Shown one piece after another: positions 28,430 through 39,500 of a stretch of 64,000 bases of DNA (its first letter is position 1; each line of letters begins with the position of its first letter). A program made the position numbers and the translations under genes. The notes below the pieces were generated by a model. That model saw nothing but the letters and a program-made list of their open reading frames with translations. It made no database searches and was not told the origin of the DNA. Origin of the DNA: Maea johnstoni. Lineage: Eukaryota; Annelida; Polychaeta; Spionida; Magelonidae. The stretch is from positions 10,882,742 through 10,946,741 of the forward strand of contig OZ012691.1 in assembly GCA_963942565.1 (NCBI GenBank). Direction: 5' to 3'.

Positions 28430-28685
28430 TTCATCATTTCAAAGCAATATTTTGAGGAATTTTTGACTTTTCATCACTTTTTCTGCCATATTCGTGCTAA
28501 TTCCTGACTAGTCAGTTGTAAGTGGTGGAGAAAACCTGAGTGCCTAGCAAAAGACACCGCCTAAGCCCTAGTCACTGGCAACTTTCTCACCCACCTCGGC
28601 CAAGATACAAACTCAGGCAGTGGTGAGAGATAGCCAGCGGCAGTAGCAGCATCTTAGACCACACAGCCATCAGGGCAGGCCTAAC
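28430..28685 (-). mobile_element. tRNA-derived SINE, second copy
   Basis: On the minus strand, CCTGATGGCTGTGTGGTCTA resembles box A of a Leu-type tRNA and GAGTTTGTATC is a weak box B. They are followed by GTGAGAAAGTTGCCAGTGAC, as in the 25.3-kb copy. I could not settle the target duplication. Partial relatives lie near 1.0, 49.5-49.8 and 56.8 kb. Confidence 0.65.
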
Positions 28686-28770
28686 ATATAAAAAGTTGGG
28701 GAATACTTGACTGAAAGTGAAAGCTCTTGTTTGTGATGGGTTTGCTTTACTGGTATGTCATTAATTTCTT

Positions 28771-28983
28771 TTAACCCTTCCAATGCTGAGGCTACTTATA
28801 TCCAAAGCATAAGGATGGAAAGAATTTTGAAAACCATCTTAACTCTGCCATGTTGGTATTCATTGGATAGCTCTCGCTGCGTACTCTCAGATAAGTAACC
28901 GTGTGTCAGGATTTCAGTCATTTTTCAGGTTTTTTGCATTATTTTGTATTGGCCAAATTAGCCACCAGCAGCAAAAGGGTTAA
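28771..28983 (+). mobile_element. MITE family A, copy 11
   Basis: One of the best-preserved copies, with intact TTAA at both ends, CCCTTCCAATGCTGAGG at the start and CAGCAGCAAAAGGG at the end. Confidence 0.88.
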
Positions 28984-29137
28984 AATACATGAATTACTCT
29001 ATTTGATGAGTTAGGTTCAAAGTTGTCAGACCATGTGTGCAATCCAGATACTAATGGGTTAAATAGCCTTAAACACTCAAATGTGGCAGTGATATTCTTT
29101 TAAACACATAGTAAACATAGTAAAATAGCATTTGTTA

Positions 29138-29467
29138 TATAGGGATAGGTACCTGAATTTGATACGATACCTAATACTGGTATTGACTGGGAAAAATTAC
29201 CGTATATGAAAAAATGGAATGTATTGTACCATATCATATCGTTTGAGATTCAAAATATGTATGAAATTGACTTAATTGCTACCTGGACGTCTCTGCGCGA
29301 ATGAAATTTGCTATGTTTTAGCAAAATTTCTGATGCTGGCAGTGCTTAATTCAACAAAATTAGCTCTTTGGGAGGCAGACAGTACCGTGGAAAATATTGG
29401 TAGGGTATTGTATTGTTAAGAAAATATCAGTATCGTATCGTGAAAATTTAAAAGGTGCCCATCCCTA
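29138..29467. mobile_element. hAT-like element with TAGGGATRGG ends
   Basis: Ends TAGGGATAGGTACCT and AGGTGCCCATCCCTA. Candidate 8-bp duplication ATTTGTTA (29130-29137) / ATTTGCTA (29468-29475). The TATCGTATCG word recurs inside. Non-coding. Confidence 0.7.
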
Positions 29468-29558
29468 ATTTGCTATATCAAATACCTTTTTTATACATGG
29501 GTTATATAACAAATTCTAGAAATCCCACTAAAGCACCCTGGTGAAATATATATAATAG

Positions 29559-29938
29559 TAGGACTGTCATTGACATCCATTTTTTTTCGATTCCATCATT
29601 GACATTTTATTTTTCGATTCCGATTATTTCGATTCGATTTTGAAGAACTGCACTAATAGAATATTTTCACATGTTCCACATTATTTTTGTGGCTAGGATC
29701 CTAAGATTCTCACAATGCAAACACAATAAAGGTTTTCTCAACACTTTTTGATTGAATACTTGAGTTCCTATTCAAAAGATTTATTAGTGTTGGCTAAAAA
29801 TGGCAAAAAATGGTGTAAAAGGCTGAGAAAATGTGTTTCGATTAATTGACATAACAATTGACATAATATGTTTTTCGCTTAATTGGAAAAATTATTTTGA
29901 TCGATCGATATTTGTCATATCAATGAATGACAGTCCTA
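29559..29938 (+). mobile_element. hAT-like element, family M copy 2
   Basis: 380 bp, ends TAGGACTGTCATTGA and TCAATGAATGACAGTCCTA. Nearly the same sequence recurs inverted at 31082-31456. TTCGATTCCGATTATTTCGA-type words lie near the left end and TCGATCGATA near the right. Confidence 0.75.
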
Positions 29939-29939
29939 C

Positions 29940-30678
29940 AAAATAGTACTTCAACAATTCTATCAGCACACTACACTCCGTACATTCCTAGAAAAAAGAC
30001 CTAGACAACAAAACAACTCTTTTAACTACTACTAATGTGTAAAAATATCTCCATATATAAGATTTCCATGCAAAAACACATTTCTGTTAGAAATCATCGT
30101 AATGAGTGTGGATTCTATCGAGAAACTCACAATGAACTGGACCTAGACAAAAGTGACCCTAGGTGTAAAATAATAATAAAAGATTATGAAAAAAGTATTT
30201 GAAAGAAAGTAATTCACACCATTTAATTCAAAATTGTTTTTGAAACATTTCTAAATTTTATACTTGTCAGACAGACCACTATATACGTATGAAAGGTCTA
30301 CCATATTATGCTGCATTTACACTTCGTTTTCAGATGTCTTTGACACCTGAAAAAATATTCAAAATTACATCTTTAATGAGTTCTTCAAAATATTGATTTT
30401 GCAGAGACTTGATTAGGGATGTAAAGAAATATTATTTAAAACCACATGTAAGGATCAAGCAAATGAAAAAGAAACAAACAAAAAACAATGACTGAAATTC
30501 AACTGCTAGAACCTATTCAGATTTAAGGTATTGGTACAAATTACTTTTCACTACAGTCTAATATGAGCAGCACCAAAACATATAATTATGTCAAGACGAA
30601 GGATTTGGAAGACATTGTACACAATAGAAAAACAGCCATTTGAACTGACACATAAGTTTACCTTACTTCACAACCTCT
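29940..30678. other. Unassigned intergenic DNA
   Basis: AT-rich, nothing recognised. Confidence 0.45.
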
Positions 30679-30686
30679 AAGGTGAC

Positions 30687-30975
30687 CATAGTCTTAGCCA
30701 GCAAGGCGTCTGGGTGTCAGTTGGACACCCAAACCCTCAATAATCACCCCTCAGGACACCCAAATATTTTTGTGAGGAATTTCTTGAATTTTTTTTCACC
30801 TCAATATGACTCCTATTGCATTTTATATGGATATTAAACCTTATTTAAACAACTAAATACATGTTTATGGTTGTAATCTGAGTATATTATGTTTTTCCTT
30901 GAAAAATTGGACGCCCAAAAATTTAACCATTGCCAATTTTGGGCAGCCAGTTTCTAAATCCTGGCTAAGACCCTG
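30687..30975. mobile_element. CAGGG element, 8-bp TSD group, copy 2
   Basis: 289 bp, ends CATAGTCTTAGCCAG and CTGGCTAAGACCCTG, flanked by AAGGTGAC/ATGGTGAC (7 of 8). Four slots carry the GGACACCC word: TTGGACACCCAAAC, AGGACACCCAAAT, TTGGACGCCCAAAA and TTTTGGGCAGCCAG. Confidence 0.82.
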
Positions 30976-31081
30976 ATGGTGACACTGAAGAAAAAGATGT
31001 AAACTCCCATCAGTGATCACTCCAGTCAGTCCAGTGTGTTAATTTCCAGCCAGATGAGTGTACATGATAGCTGATGATTGC

Positions 31082-31456
31082 TAGGACCGTCATTGATATG
31101 ACAAGTATCGATCGATCGAAATAATTTTTCCAATTAATCGAAAAAAATATTATGTCAATTATTATGTCAATTAATCGAAACAAATTTTTTGAGCCTTTTA
31201 CGCCATTATTTGCCATTTTTAGCCAACGCTAATAAGAATTTTGAAGAGAAACTCAAGTATTCAATCAAGAAGTGTTGAGAAAACCTTCATTGTGTTTGCA
31301 TTGTGAGAATCTTAGGATCCTAGCCACAAAAAAAGTGTGGAACATGTGAAAATATTCTATTAGTGTAGTTCTTCAAAATCGAATCGAAATAATCGGAATC
31401 GAAAAATAATATGTCAATTATTGAATCGAAAAAAATGGATGTCAATGACAGTCCTA
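31082..31456 (-). mobile_element. hAT-like element, family M copy 3
   Basis: Inverse-oriented near-duplicate of 29559-29938, from TAGGACCGTCATTGATATG to TGTCAATGACAGTCCTA. TGATTGC occurs just before and shortly after it and could be part of a target duplication. Confidence 0.75.
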
Positions 31457-31592
31457 AATATTGATTGCGCTCATGTCTGGCCAGATGAAGACTGCTCACA
31501 TCAGCTAACAATTCAAGGATGCCCTAACTGGTAGGTGACATTGTGACGAGATCCTATGCGCCTTACAAACATCTCTGGTGCTTATGAAATTA

Positions 31593-31936
31593 CAGGGCTC
31601 GACGCTAAGGGTGAACCTATGGCCCCAGGCCAGTAAAAATTCCCCAAAACAGCTTCAGGACAGTAAAAAAAAGACCTCAACTGGTCCTACACGGCCAGTA
31701 AACATTTGGAGACATTCTTGTTAAAAAGTTTCCCCCTGAGAATGTCCCCAATTGTTTTTGAAATAAATGAAGATAAAATTTATAAAGATAAGTGTTGTGG
31801 TGAATCTTATGCAATGTTCTTTCTTCTTATGTTAAAGAAAAAATGTAGGACCAGTTAACATTTTGCAGGACCAGTAGATGCTACGTGTTACTGGTCCTAA
31901 AGGGCCAGTATGATTTTGAGTTAGCGTTGAGGCCTG
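31593..31936. mobile_element. CAGGG element, 5-bp TSD group, copy 2
   Basis: 344 bp, ends CAGGGCTCGACGCTAAGG and GAGTTAGCGTTGAGGCCTG, flanked by exact AATTA on both sides. The internal word GGCCAGTA/GGACCAGTA is repeated about six times. Confidence 0.78.
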
Positions 31937-31944
31937 AATTAGTT

Positions 31945-32842
31945 AGAAGATAATGACAATGTTGTGTTCTCAGGAGCTAGATGATGACACTGTAGAGGGT
32001 AGAGGTGTGAGGTTAATACCATCTTGTCCTGATGATTGCTCCAGAACTTATAATGAAAGATACAACCAATGTCTTCCTATCAAAATCTTCCTCTATTTAT
32101 GCAGTAATGTACAGCACATTCCAATGTTCAAAATAGATCTAGGACATATTTCAAAATACCGATATTGAGTTCCAGTTTGAGTCCAAGCCTGAAAACCCAA
32201 AAAGAAGCATTACAATTTATAAAATACTGCAAAAAATCCTTCAGAAGTCGATGAATGGAATAAAAAATGCTTAGCAGTCATTTTTTCTTGCCTTAGGTCA
32301 AAATCTCTGACTATTTAAGTGAATGATGTGATTTTAGATTAAAGAATCTTTGAAATTATAATGTAATCATCCTTGAAATGCACCCAATTTCAAGGTAGTA
32401 TGAATTTGTGTAATAGAATATTTGACATAATTGTTATTAAATGGGATTGTATCTCCCTTACTCTTCTATTATAAAAGTATGAAAGGTTTCAATCATGATA
32501 CAACTAAATCTGGGAATAACCATGTATTTCTTGGTCAAAGGACTTCAAGTAATTAGCCTTTCATTGTTATTTCAGAATTGAATAAGTATTGGGATAGAAT
32601 AGGCTCCTAGTCCCTGAAAAGTTGACATTCGGAATTTCCCTTCCTCGATTTACCAAAGTGATGTAATACCACCAAAGGCTCCTAGATGGGACCATATAGT
32701 CCTACTACTAGTATCTCTAGTGGGTTCAGGGGCTTCATGATTTAAAATATCTGGGATCATACTTAAACAGAGTCATTTATCTACCTGATGAGATAAATGT
32801 AAACTAATTTGGCAACTGTGATATAAGACCAACTAGACTTCT
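31945..32842. other. Unassigned intergenic DNA
   Basis: Downstream flank of the membrane-protein gene. Part may be its 3' UTR if that extends past the MITE at 32.8-33.0 kb, but no clear poly(A) signal was found. Confidence 0.4.
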
Positions 32843-33042
32843 TTAACCCTTATAAATGCTGGTGGTGGCTAATTTGGCCAATACTTTTAATGATGTAAAG
32901 AAACAAATGATTGAAACTTAGGCGCATGGGTACTCATCTGAGAGTACTTTGCTAGAGCTTACCAATGAATACCAACATGACAGGGTTTAAATGGTTTTCA
33001 AAAATCTTTGGATGGAAGTAGCTGACAGCATTGAAAGGGTAA
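32843..33042 (-). mobile_element. MITE family A, copy 12
   Basis: Reverse-oriented copy lying 88 bp beyond the membrane-protein stop codon, so possibly inside its 3' UTR. Left TTAA intact, right border degraded. Confidence 0.8.
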
Positions 33043-33129
33043 AGTGCCCGTTTGCAGAAAAAAACTTGAAGACAGACAAAATACATATGACAGGCTAGAA
33101 TCTAGGCTAATGTTTGAATCATTTACCTC

Positions 33130-33418
33130 CTAATCTTGTTTTTCTCCTCTGGCGAACACAAAGCCGAAGAGTGCATTCGCCATGACGACGCCCGCCATAC
33201 ACAGGCCCAGCATTAGCATGCGTTCATCAAAGCACTGGTACATATACTGGGTGCCACCCATGACCGCAAACACGCCCACGTAACCCTAAAAAAGAAAATA
33301 GTTCTTAAATCTAATAACTCAGTACTTTTACTGACCCCCAGCTTAATAACGCAATACATAAATAATGAATGTACAACCTCCATAATCTTCCATATTATCA
33401 TATTTTCATTGTATATTA

Positions 33419-33467
<49 letters not shown>

Positions 33468-33482
33468 CATTGTATATCATCA

Positions 33483-33513
<31 letters not shown>

Positions 33514-36500
33514 ATCATTATCATCATTATCATCATCATCATCATTATTATTATTACCATCATCATCATTGTCATAGTTGCTTCACATTAAAGCATCTTT
33601 GAATATTTCAATAAAGATATGGGAGACTCGCATGCTAGCAGTATTTCATGATAATATCCAGCCCAGACAACAAAACCATACTGCCCCCTTGTGAGTGTAT
33701 GAGAAACCACTTACCAGAAGCCTCGCAAGCAGCACCGTCCGTTTGTCCTTCTCATTGTTGAAGCCGGGAGCAACGAAGGAAATGAAGGCTGAATTCATCA
33801 GCATGCCTCCAATGGACCTTGCGTAAAGCATGTGATAGAAGTTCACCTTAACCCCAAAGATCTGAAATATGACAAAAGGTTCTAGCTATGAATAAGAAAA
33901 TAAAAATATTTCATTGAAATACAAATATTGAATCAAAAAATAAATATTCAATAAAAATAAATAGATAAAATGCTGTTGAAGTCAAGAAGTTTAAATTAAC
34001 CTGACTAAATGGTGCAGTGAGTAAAGAAAGGGCAGTTTGGTTCCTCTAAAAATTAGGGCTACAGCCAAAATCTTCATTTTTTGCTGATATATTGTCTACA
34101 ACCCTGTTAAAGGGAACTAATCTGTTGAGAATTTCAAATTCATTTCATACCACTTTTTATGCTACCTGTATCTTGCACATATAATATACACTTTCTTTTT
34201 TCTTTTTACAAATGTCTGAGCCTCCTAAAAGGGTGGCAAAACCTTTTTTTTAAATGAAGTAATGTTACGAAATTACACAAATATTGTGTGCTTATTATGT
34301 GTTAGTTTTGTTGTAGTCCCTAGGTAATATCAGCCTTATTAATAGACATACAGGTAACCTCGTTTACCCCGGACAAATGGGGACCAAGCCTAAGTGTCGA
34401 AGGTAATCAATATCTGTGTTACGTGTTTAATAAGTGGATAGGAATGATTTTGGACCAGAGCTTTCATCCAGGATATCTAAAAAATAAGAGGAAGGCCATT
34501 CTGAGCAGGGACTAAGCCGGGACCCATCCAGCCTGTCTGCCAGAAAAGTAGTTTCCTGAAAACCTCCTTTTTGGACAGGCAAAAACTTCTATGAAGAACT
34601 TCAAATTTTGGATTTTAGTGGGTAATGGCTAAATATTTTCCTAACAAACACTCTCCTAGGATATGGCTGAATTGTAAATTGTCCATTTTGACCTAGTAGG
34701 CTATAAAATGTAGCAGGTATTAGGGTTTGAAGTAGATTAGTAACTAATTCTGAACTGGTAAAAATTTTGAAATTCCTGTTTTGGACACATTTTTTAAAAA
34801 TCCTGGCTAAGACCCCGAATTTCCCAATTAGGGGAGGTTACCTGTACATGTGTAACAAAGCAATTAAACTTAAGCCGCATACATGACACAAATATATATT
34901 TTAATCATTTTAGGCCTAAAAAAATGTTTGGTTCCTTAAACCCTACCCCTACCTAGTTTTTGTCCCTTACCCTAAAGTTTTTTTGCCAATCTTACTGAAA
35001 AATGAATCGTTCCCACCCAAGAATAGCCTCGCCGTCCTAAATATCAATTCTCTGGACAACCATTGAATGATCTATTTCTGAATGAACAGAAGTACAATTA
35101 ACGCATATAAAGCCAATTACAACAAGGCAAACTTTTATTGAAGCCATTAAACTCCAGGGAATCGTGTGAGTTACAGAATAAAAATACAGGTGTACTTGGA
35201 TATGACAGACTTAATGGGACCAGGAAAATTGGTCCGTCATATGCAAAATCCGTCGTATACATACGACGAATACTTGATATGCATCGGACTGGGACCAAGC
35301 ACATCGTCCGTCATATGCAAAAATCCGTCGTACAGTGGTCCGTCATATCCAAGTTCACCTGTAATAAAAAAAAATTTTTAAATCCGTACCTATCCTACCT
35401 ATATTTTTTTAGGACGTACCGTATTCTTCCGATTAAGCGCACATGCCCAAAATAAGCGCACAGGGTCTATTTTTCATGGTGAGAGGGTGAATGACCAGCG
35501 CAAATGTCACAAAAAACTCGTATCTCTATCCGCACCGTGCGCTTAATCGGGAGAATACGGTAATAGGAACCAAACACTATTTTGGCCTTTATAGGGAAAT
35601 ACAAACCGCTTTTTTCAAGAGTCCAGCAGGATAGGCGTAGTAGACGATGGCGAGCAGGAATGTGTAGAAGAAGTCTATCCTGAGCACGTTGTTGAGGCGG
35701 GTGTTGCGTCGGACGGCCCCGGCGTACTCCCCCATCTTGAGGCTCTGGATGATGTAGCCGAACAACATCAGGAAGCACACCGCCAGGTAGAAATACAGCT
35801 CCTGAAATAGGAGAGGTTGACAAATGACTAACCTAAAATAACTAGTGCCAAGGTTTTAGCCATGAGGGTGTCTAGGTGTCATTTTGACACCTAAATCCTC
35901 AAAAATCCCACGTCAGGACACTTGCATTCTAAGAAGCATTTTAGAAAATTTCAATTTCAAGCAAATATTTGAATATTTTCATCTCAATGTAATTTACATG
36001 AAACTGCATAAGGCTTTTAGGAAAATACATATTTACAGTTGATATCTGAATATATTGTAGTTTCCTTTGTAAAGTTGCACACCCGAAGATTTTACAATTC
36101 CAATTTTGGGCGCCCAGTTTCTAAGTCCAGGTTAACACCATGCAGGGCTCCTGTGATCATATTTGTGAAAATGAGTGTCTAACAAAAGAGGTAGTCCAGG
36201 CTGCAGAGAGTATCAGGGCGCACGATTAACCATATGCGCCTAGTTTTTTTAATTTGCGCCTGGAATATGCCAACCTAGGCGCCCAAATTGCACCTAGACT
36301 TTGAACCACATGTTTAAATCTGAAGTTGCAAAAAAGAGCCTTGAAAATAAGTCTGAATAATCTTAACCCATTAACACTCAGAGCAGCCAAAAGAGGCCTG
36401 ACGATTTTGGAAATATTTCACTAACAAACACATTTTCTTGTAAATATTTCAAGGAGAAATGTTGATCACAAGCCATACAAGAACTCTACTTCAAATATTT

Positions 36501-39500
36501 TGGGAATTTTTAGAGTAGCAGACGACACTTTCTAGAGAAACTCTAAGTGTGAATGGGTTAAGCGTATAGTTTCAAAGAGAAGTGTCAGTCAGGATCGAGA
36601 CTGCATGATTGCTTGCTCATGTGGGCGCCTAGATTCTTCTTTACTATAGTCTGTCTGACTCGAGTTTGGCAATCGCTTTTGCCACTTTTTTGTGACAAAA
36701 CGTTCGAGTTTTCCATCCAAACTTGGCAAACATGTTAGGAGCACTACTACGTGTATGTATAAACATATTTTTTGTCTCAACTCCGCAAAATGTTGATTTT
36801 GCTCATTAGGTCCCATTGTAAAATGTGTTCATTGCCAACAATACGATCTCGCGTGTTTGTATTGTTCGCAACAGAAAAACACGCGAGATCGTAGTGTCGG
36901 CAATGTGCACATTTTACAATAGGAACTAATGAGCAAAATCAACATTTTGCGGAGCTGAGACAAAAAGTATGTTTGTACATACACGTAGTAATACTCCAAA
37001 GAGGTTTGCCAAACTTGGCAAACTCGAACGTTTTGTCTCAAAAAAGTGGCAAAAGTGATTGCCAAACTTGAGTCAGACAGACTATAGGCGCCCGAAAGGC
37101 ATCTAGCAAAAAATAGTATGGTCAATCCCTGGAGTATGTGAAGGGCTGGTGTTTATGTTGATCTTCCATCTGGAGCATAGGGTAGCAGGCTAGTGGATAT
37201 GGAGGAAGTTTCTTGTCCATGCACAGGTAAAACAGTATCCCTCAAACAATCAAAAAACAGTTAAATCAGATACATACGTAATCCTAAATACTAGTAGGCA
37301 CTGTGCATTCTCCCACAAAAAATATGACACAAAAGCTCAAAATTATCACAAAAATCTGAATTGAGACCTTACAAATTCCACAAAAACTGTCATACAGGGC
37401 TTTCCTGAAAAGTACCAGAAATTACTTAAAACAGTAGAAAAAAATGAAGATTTTGATTAACATTTTGGGATATTTTGCATATCCAGAGCTCGACATTGGT
37501 GCTTGCCCCATTGCCCCGGGCAAGTAGAATTTGTAAATTATATCTGTGGGGCAAGTGAAAACTGCATCTTGCTTGCCCCACTGGCAAATTAAGTTTTGTA
37601 TATTTCAGGTTTGAGAATGTGTGCAAGTTTTTTGGTCTGCCATCCAATCTTGTCCTAGAAAATATGTTTTCACATGCCAGAACCATGTTCTACTTGGTTT
37701 TAAATGAAATATTATGAAATTATTATATACAATTTTTCAAGGGCAAGTGAAAGTTGGAGTGGGGCAAGTGAAAATTGAATCTCACTTGCCCTACGGGGCA
37801 AGTCGCTGCAAAGGTTAACGTCGTGCCCTGATATTTTTATTGGAAATTAGAAACACCAAAGTTTGCATTTCTTCTGAAGAAGTAATTTTACTGAAATGTA
37901 GGCACTACCTACCTGCCAGACCTCTTCGATCTGTCAACATGAAACATAAACGTTATTGATGTGGGTGTGGCACCTACCTTGTCAAGACCTGCGACCGTCT
38001 GTCCTTGGTTGAAGAACAAATGAAGAAGGCCGAGTAGGCCTAGAGAGAGTTCCTGTAAAGCAAGTTATCACAAACAGAGGTTACCACTGTATTTACTATT
38101 AGGCCTTCCAATGCTGAGGCTACTTTGGTTCAAAGCGCAAGGATGCAAAGATTTTTGAAAACCATCTAAACCCTGTCACAGGGGGTTAGCCGTCTATGCG
38201 TCCAGCGTGTCATTTGGACACCTATAAGGCTATAACACTGTTTTTTGACAGTTTGGACACCCAAAAGGTTATATCAGAATTTTCTGATGATGACTTTTCT
38301 TAGAAGATAGAAGATGTAGAAGCTGTAGTGTCACTTTTATAAGACACACAAAGCAGTTACTGGCCTAAAAAAGCAAAATATGTGAATATATAGGGTTTAT
38401 TTTATTAGCAGAATATACCTTGTACCACACTTTGGACGCGCAAAAGTCTATGAAACCCCTATTTCGACACCCTGTTTCCAAATATTGGCTAAGACCATGC
38501 CCTGTCATGTTGGTATTCATAGAATACCTCTCGCTGAGTACTCTCAGATGAGTACCCATGTGACAGGGATTCAGTCATTTTTCAAGTATTTTGCATCCTT
38601 TTGTATTGGTCAAATTTCTAGCCACCAGCAGAATAAGGGTTAGACTAGTTTGCTAGTAGCCCAGGTGGGCTAGCTAAATTAAGGATTCAGTTGCCCATGA
38701 TTTATCTCAGGTACGGGCCCACCACACAGGTGGTCAGAAATAATGAACCACATGCAACAATACATGGAAACAATGGGAACTTATCAATTATTGAAAACAG
38801 AAATTAAATACAAAAGGCCAAATATCACAAGTTCTTAAACTACAAATATAAAAAATTTATCAATTTTTTCAAAAATTTTGGGACGATTCTGAAAAATAAA
38901 TTACTATTCAGAACAATGCTGCTCAGAAACTACTGAATAGCAAAACCAAAGATAGTTTCAGCCCAAAATATTTAGAAGTGTAAATTATAACTCAAACTGA
39001 ACTGCATGTTTTCCCTACAGATACCTTTTACTATAACTTCAGGTTTTATCTCACTAGAGAATAGAATTCTGTTTCTGAGAAAATGAATAAAAAGTTAGTT
39101 TAGGCACAAAATATTCTGGATTGTAAGTAATTATCTCAAATTGAATCGCATGTCTACCCAGTAGTTGAATTTATTATAACTTCAGGTTTATCTCAATCAA
39201 GAGAATAGAATTCTGTTTTTGAGAAAATGAATAAAAAGTTAGTTTAGGCCCAAAATAATCCGGATTGTAAGTTATAATTATATCAAACTGAACCACATGC
39301 TTACATTAAGGCCCAAAATATTGCGGATTGTAAGTTATATCTCAAACTGAACTGCATGTTTTTCATATAGATACATTTACTATAACTTCAGGTTTATCTC
39401 AAAAGAATATAGAATTCTGTTTTTGAGAAAATGAATAAAAAGTTAGTTTAGACCCAAAACATTCCGGATTGTAAGTTGTATCTCAAATTGAACCGCATGC

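Larger units (their letters stand above)
36214..37131. mobile_element. CAGGG element, split by two later insertions
   Basis: The outer element starts CAGGGCGCACGATTAACC and ends TATGGTCAATCCCTG, with GAGTAT on both sides (36208-36213 and 37132-37137). Its own internal word is GCGCCTAG/TAGGCGCC. A family B MITE (36363-36561) and a long foldback (36645-37086) lie inside it. Removing both leaves a ~280-bp element, comparable with other members. Confidence 0.7.
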
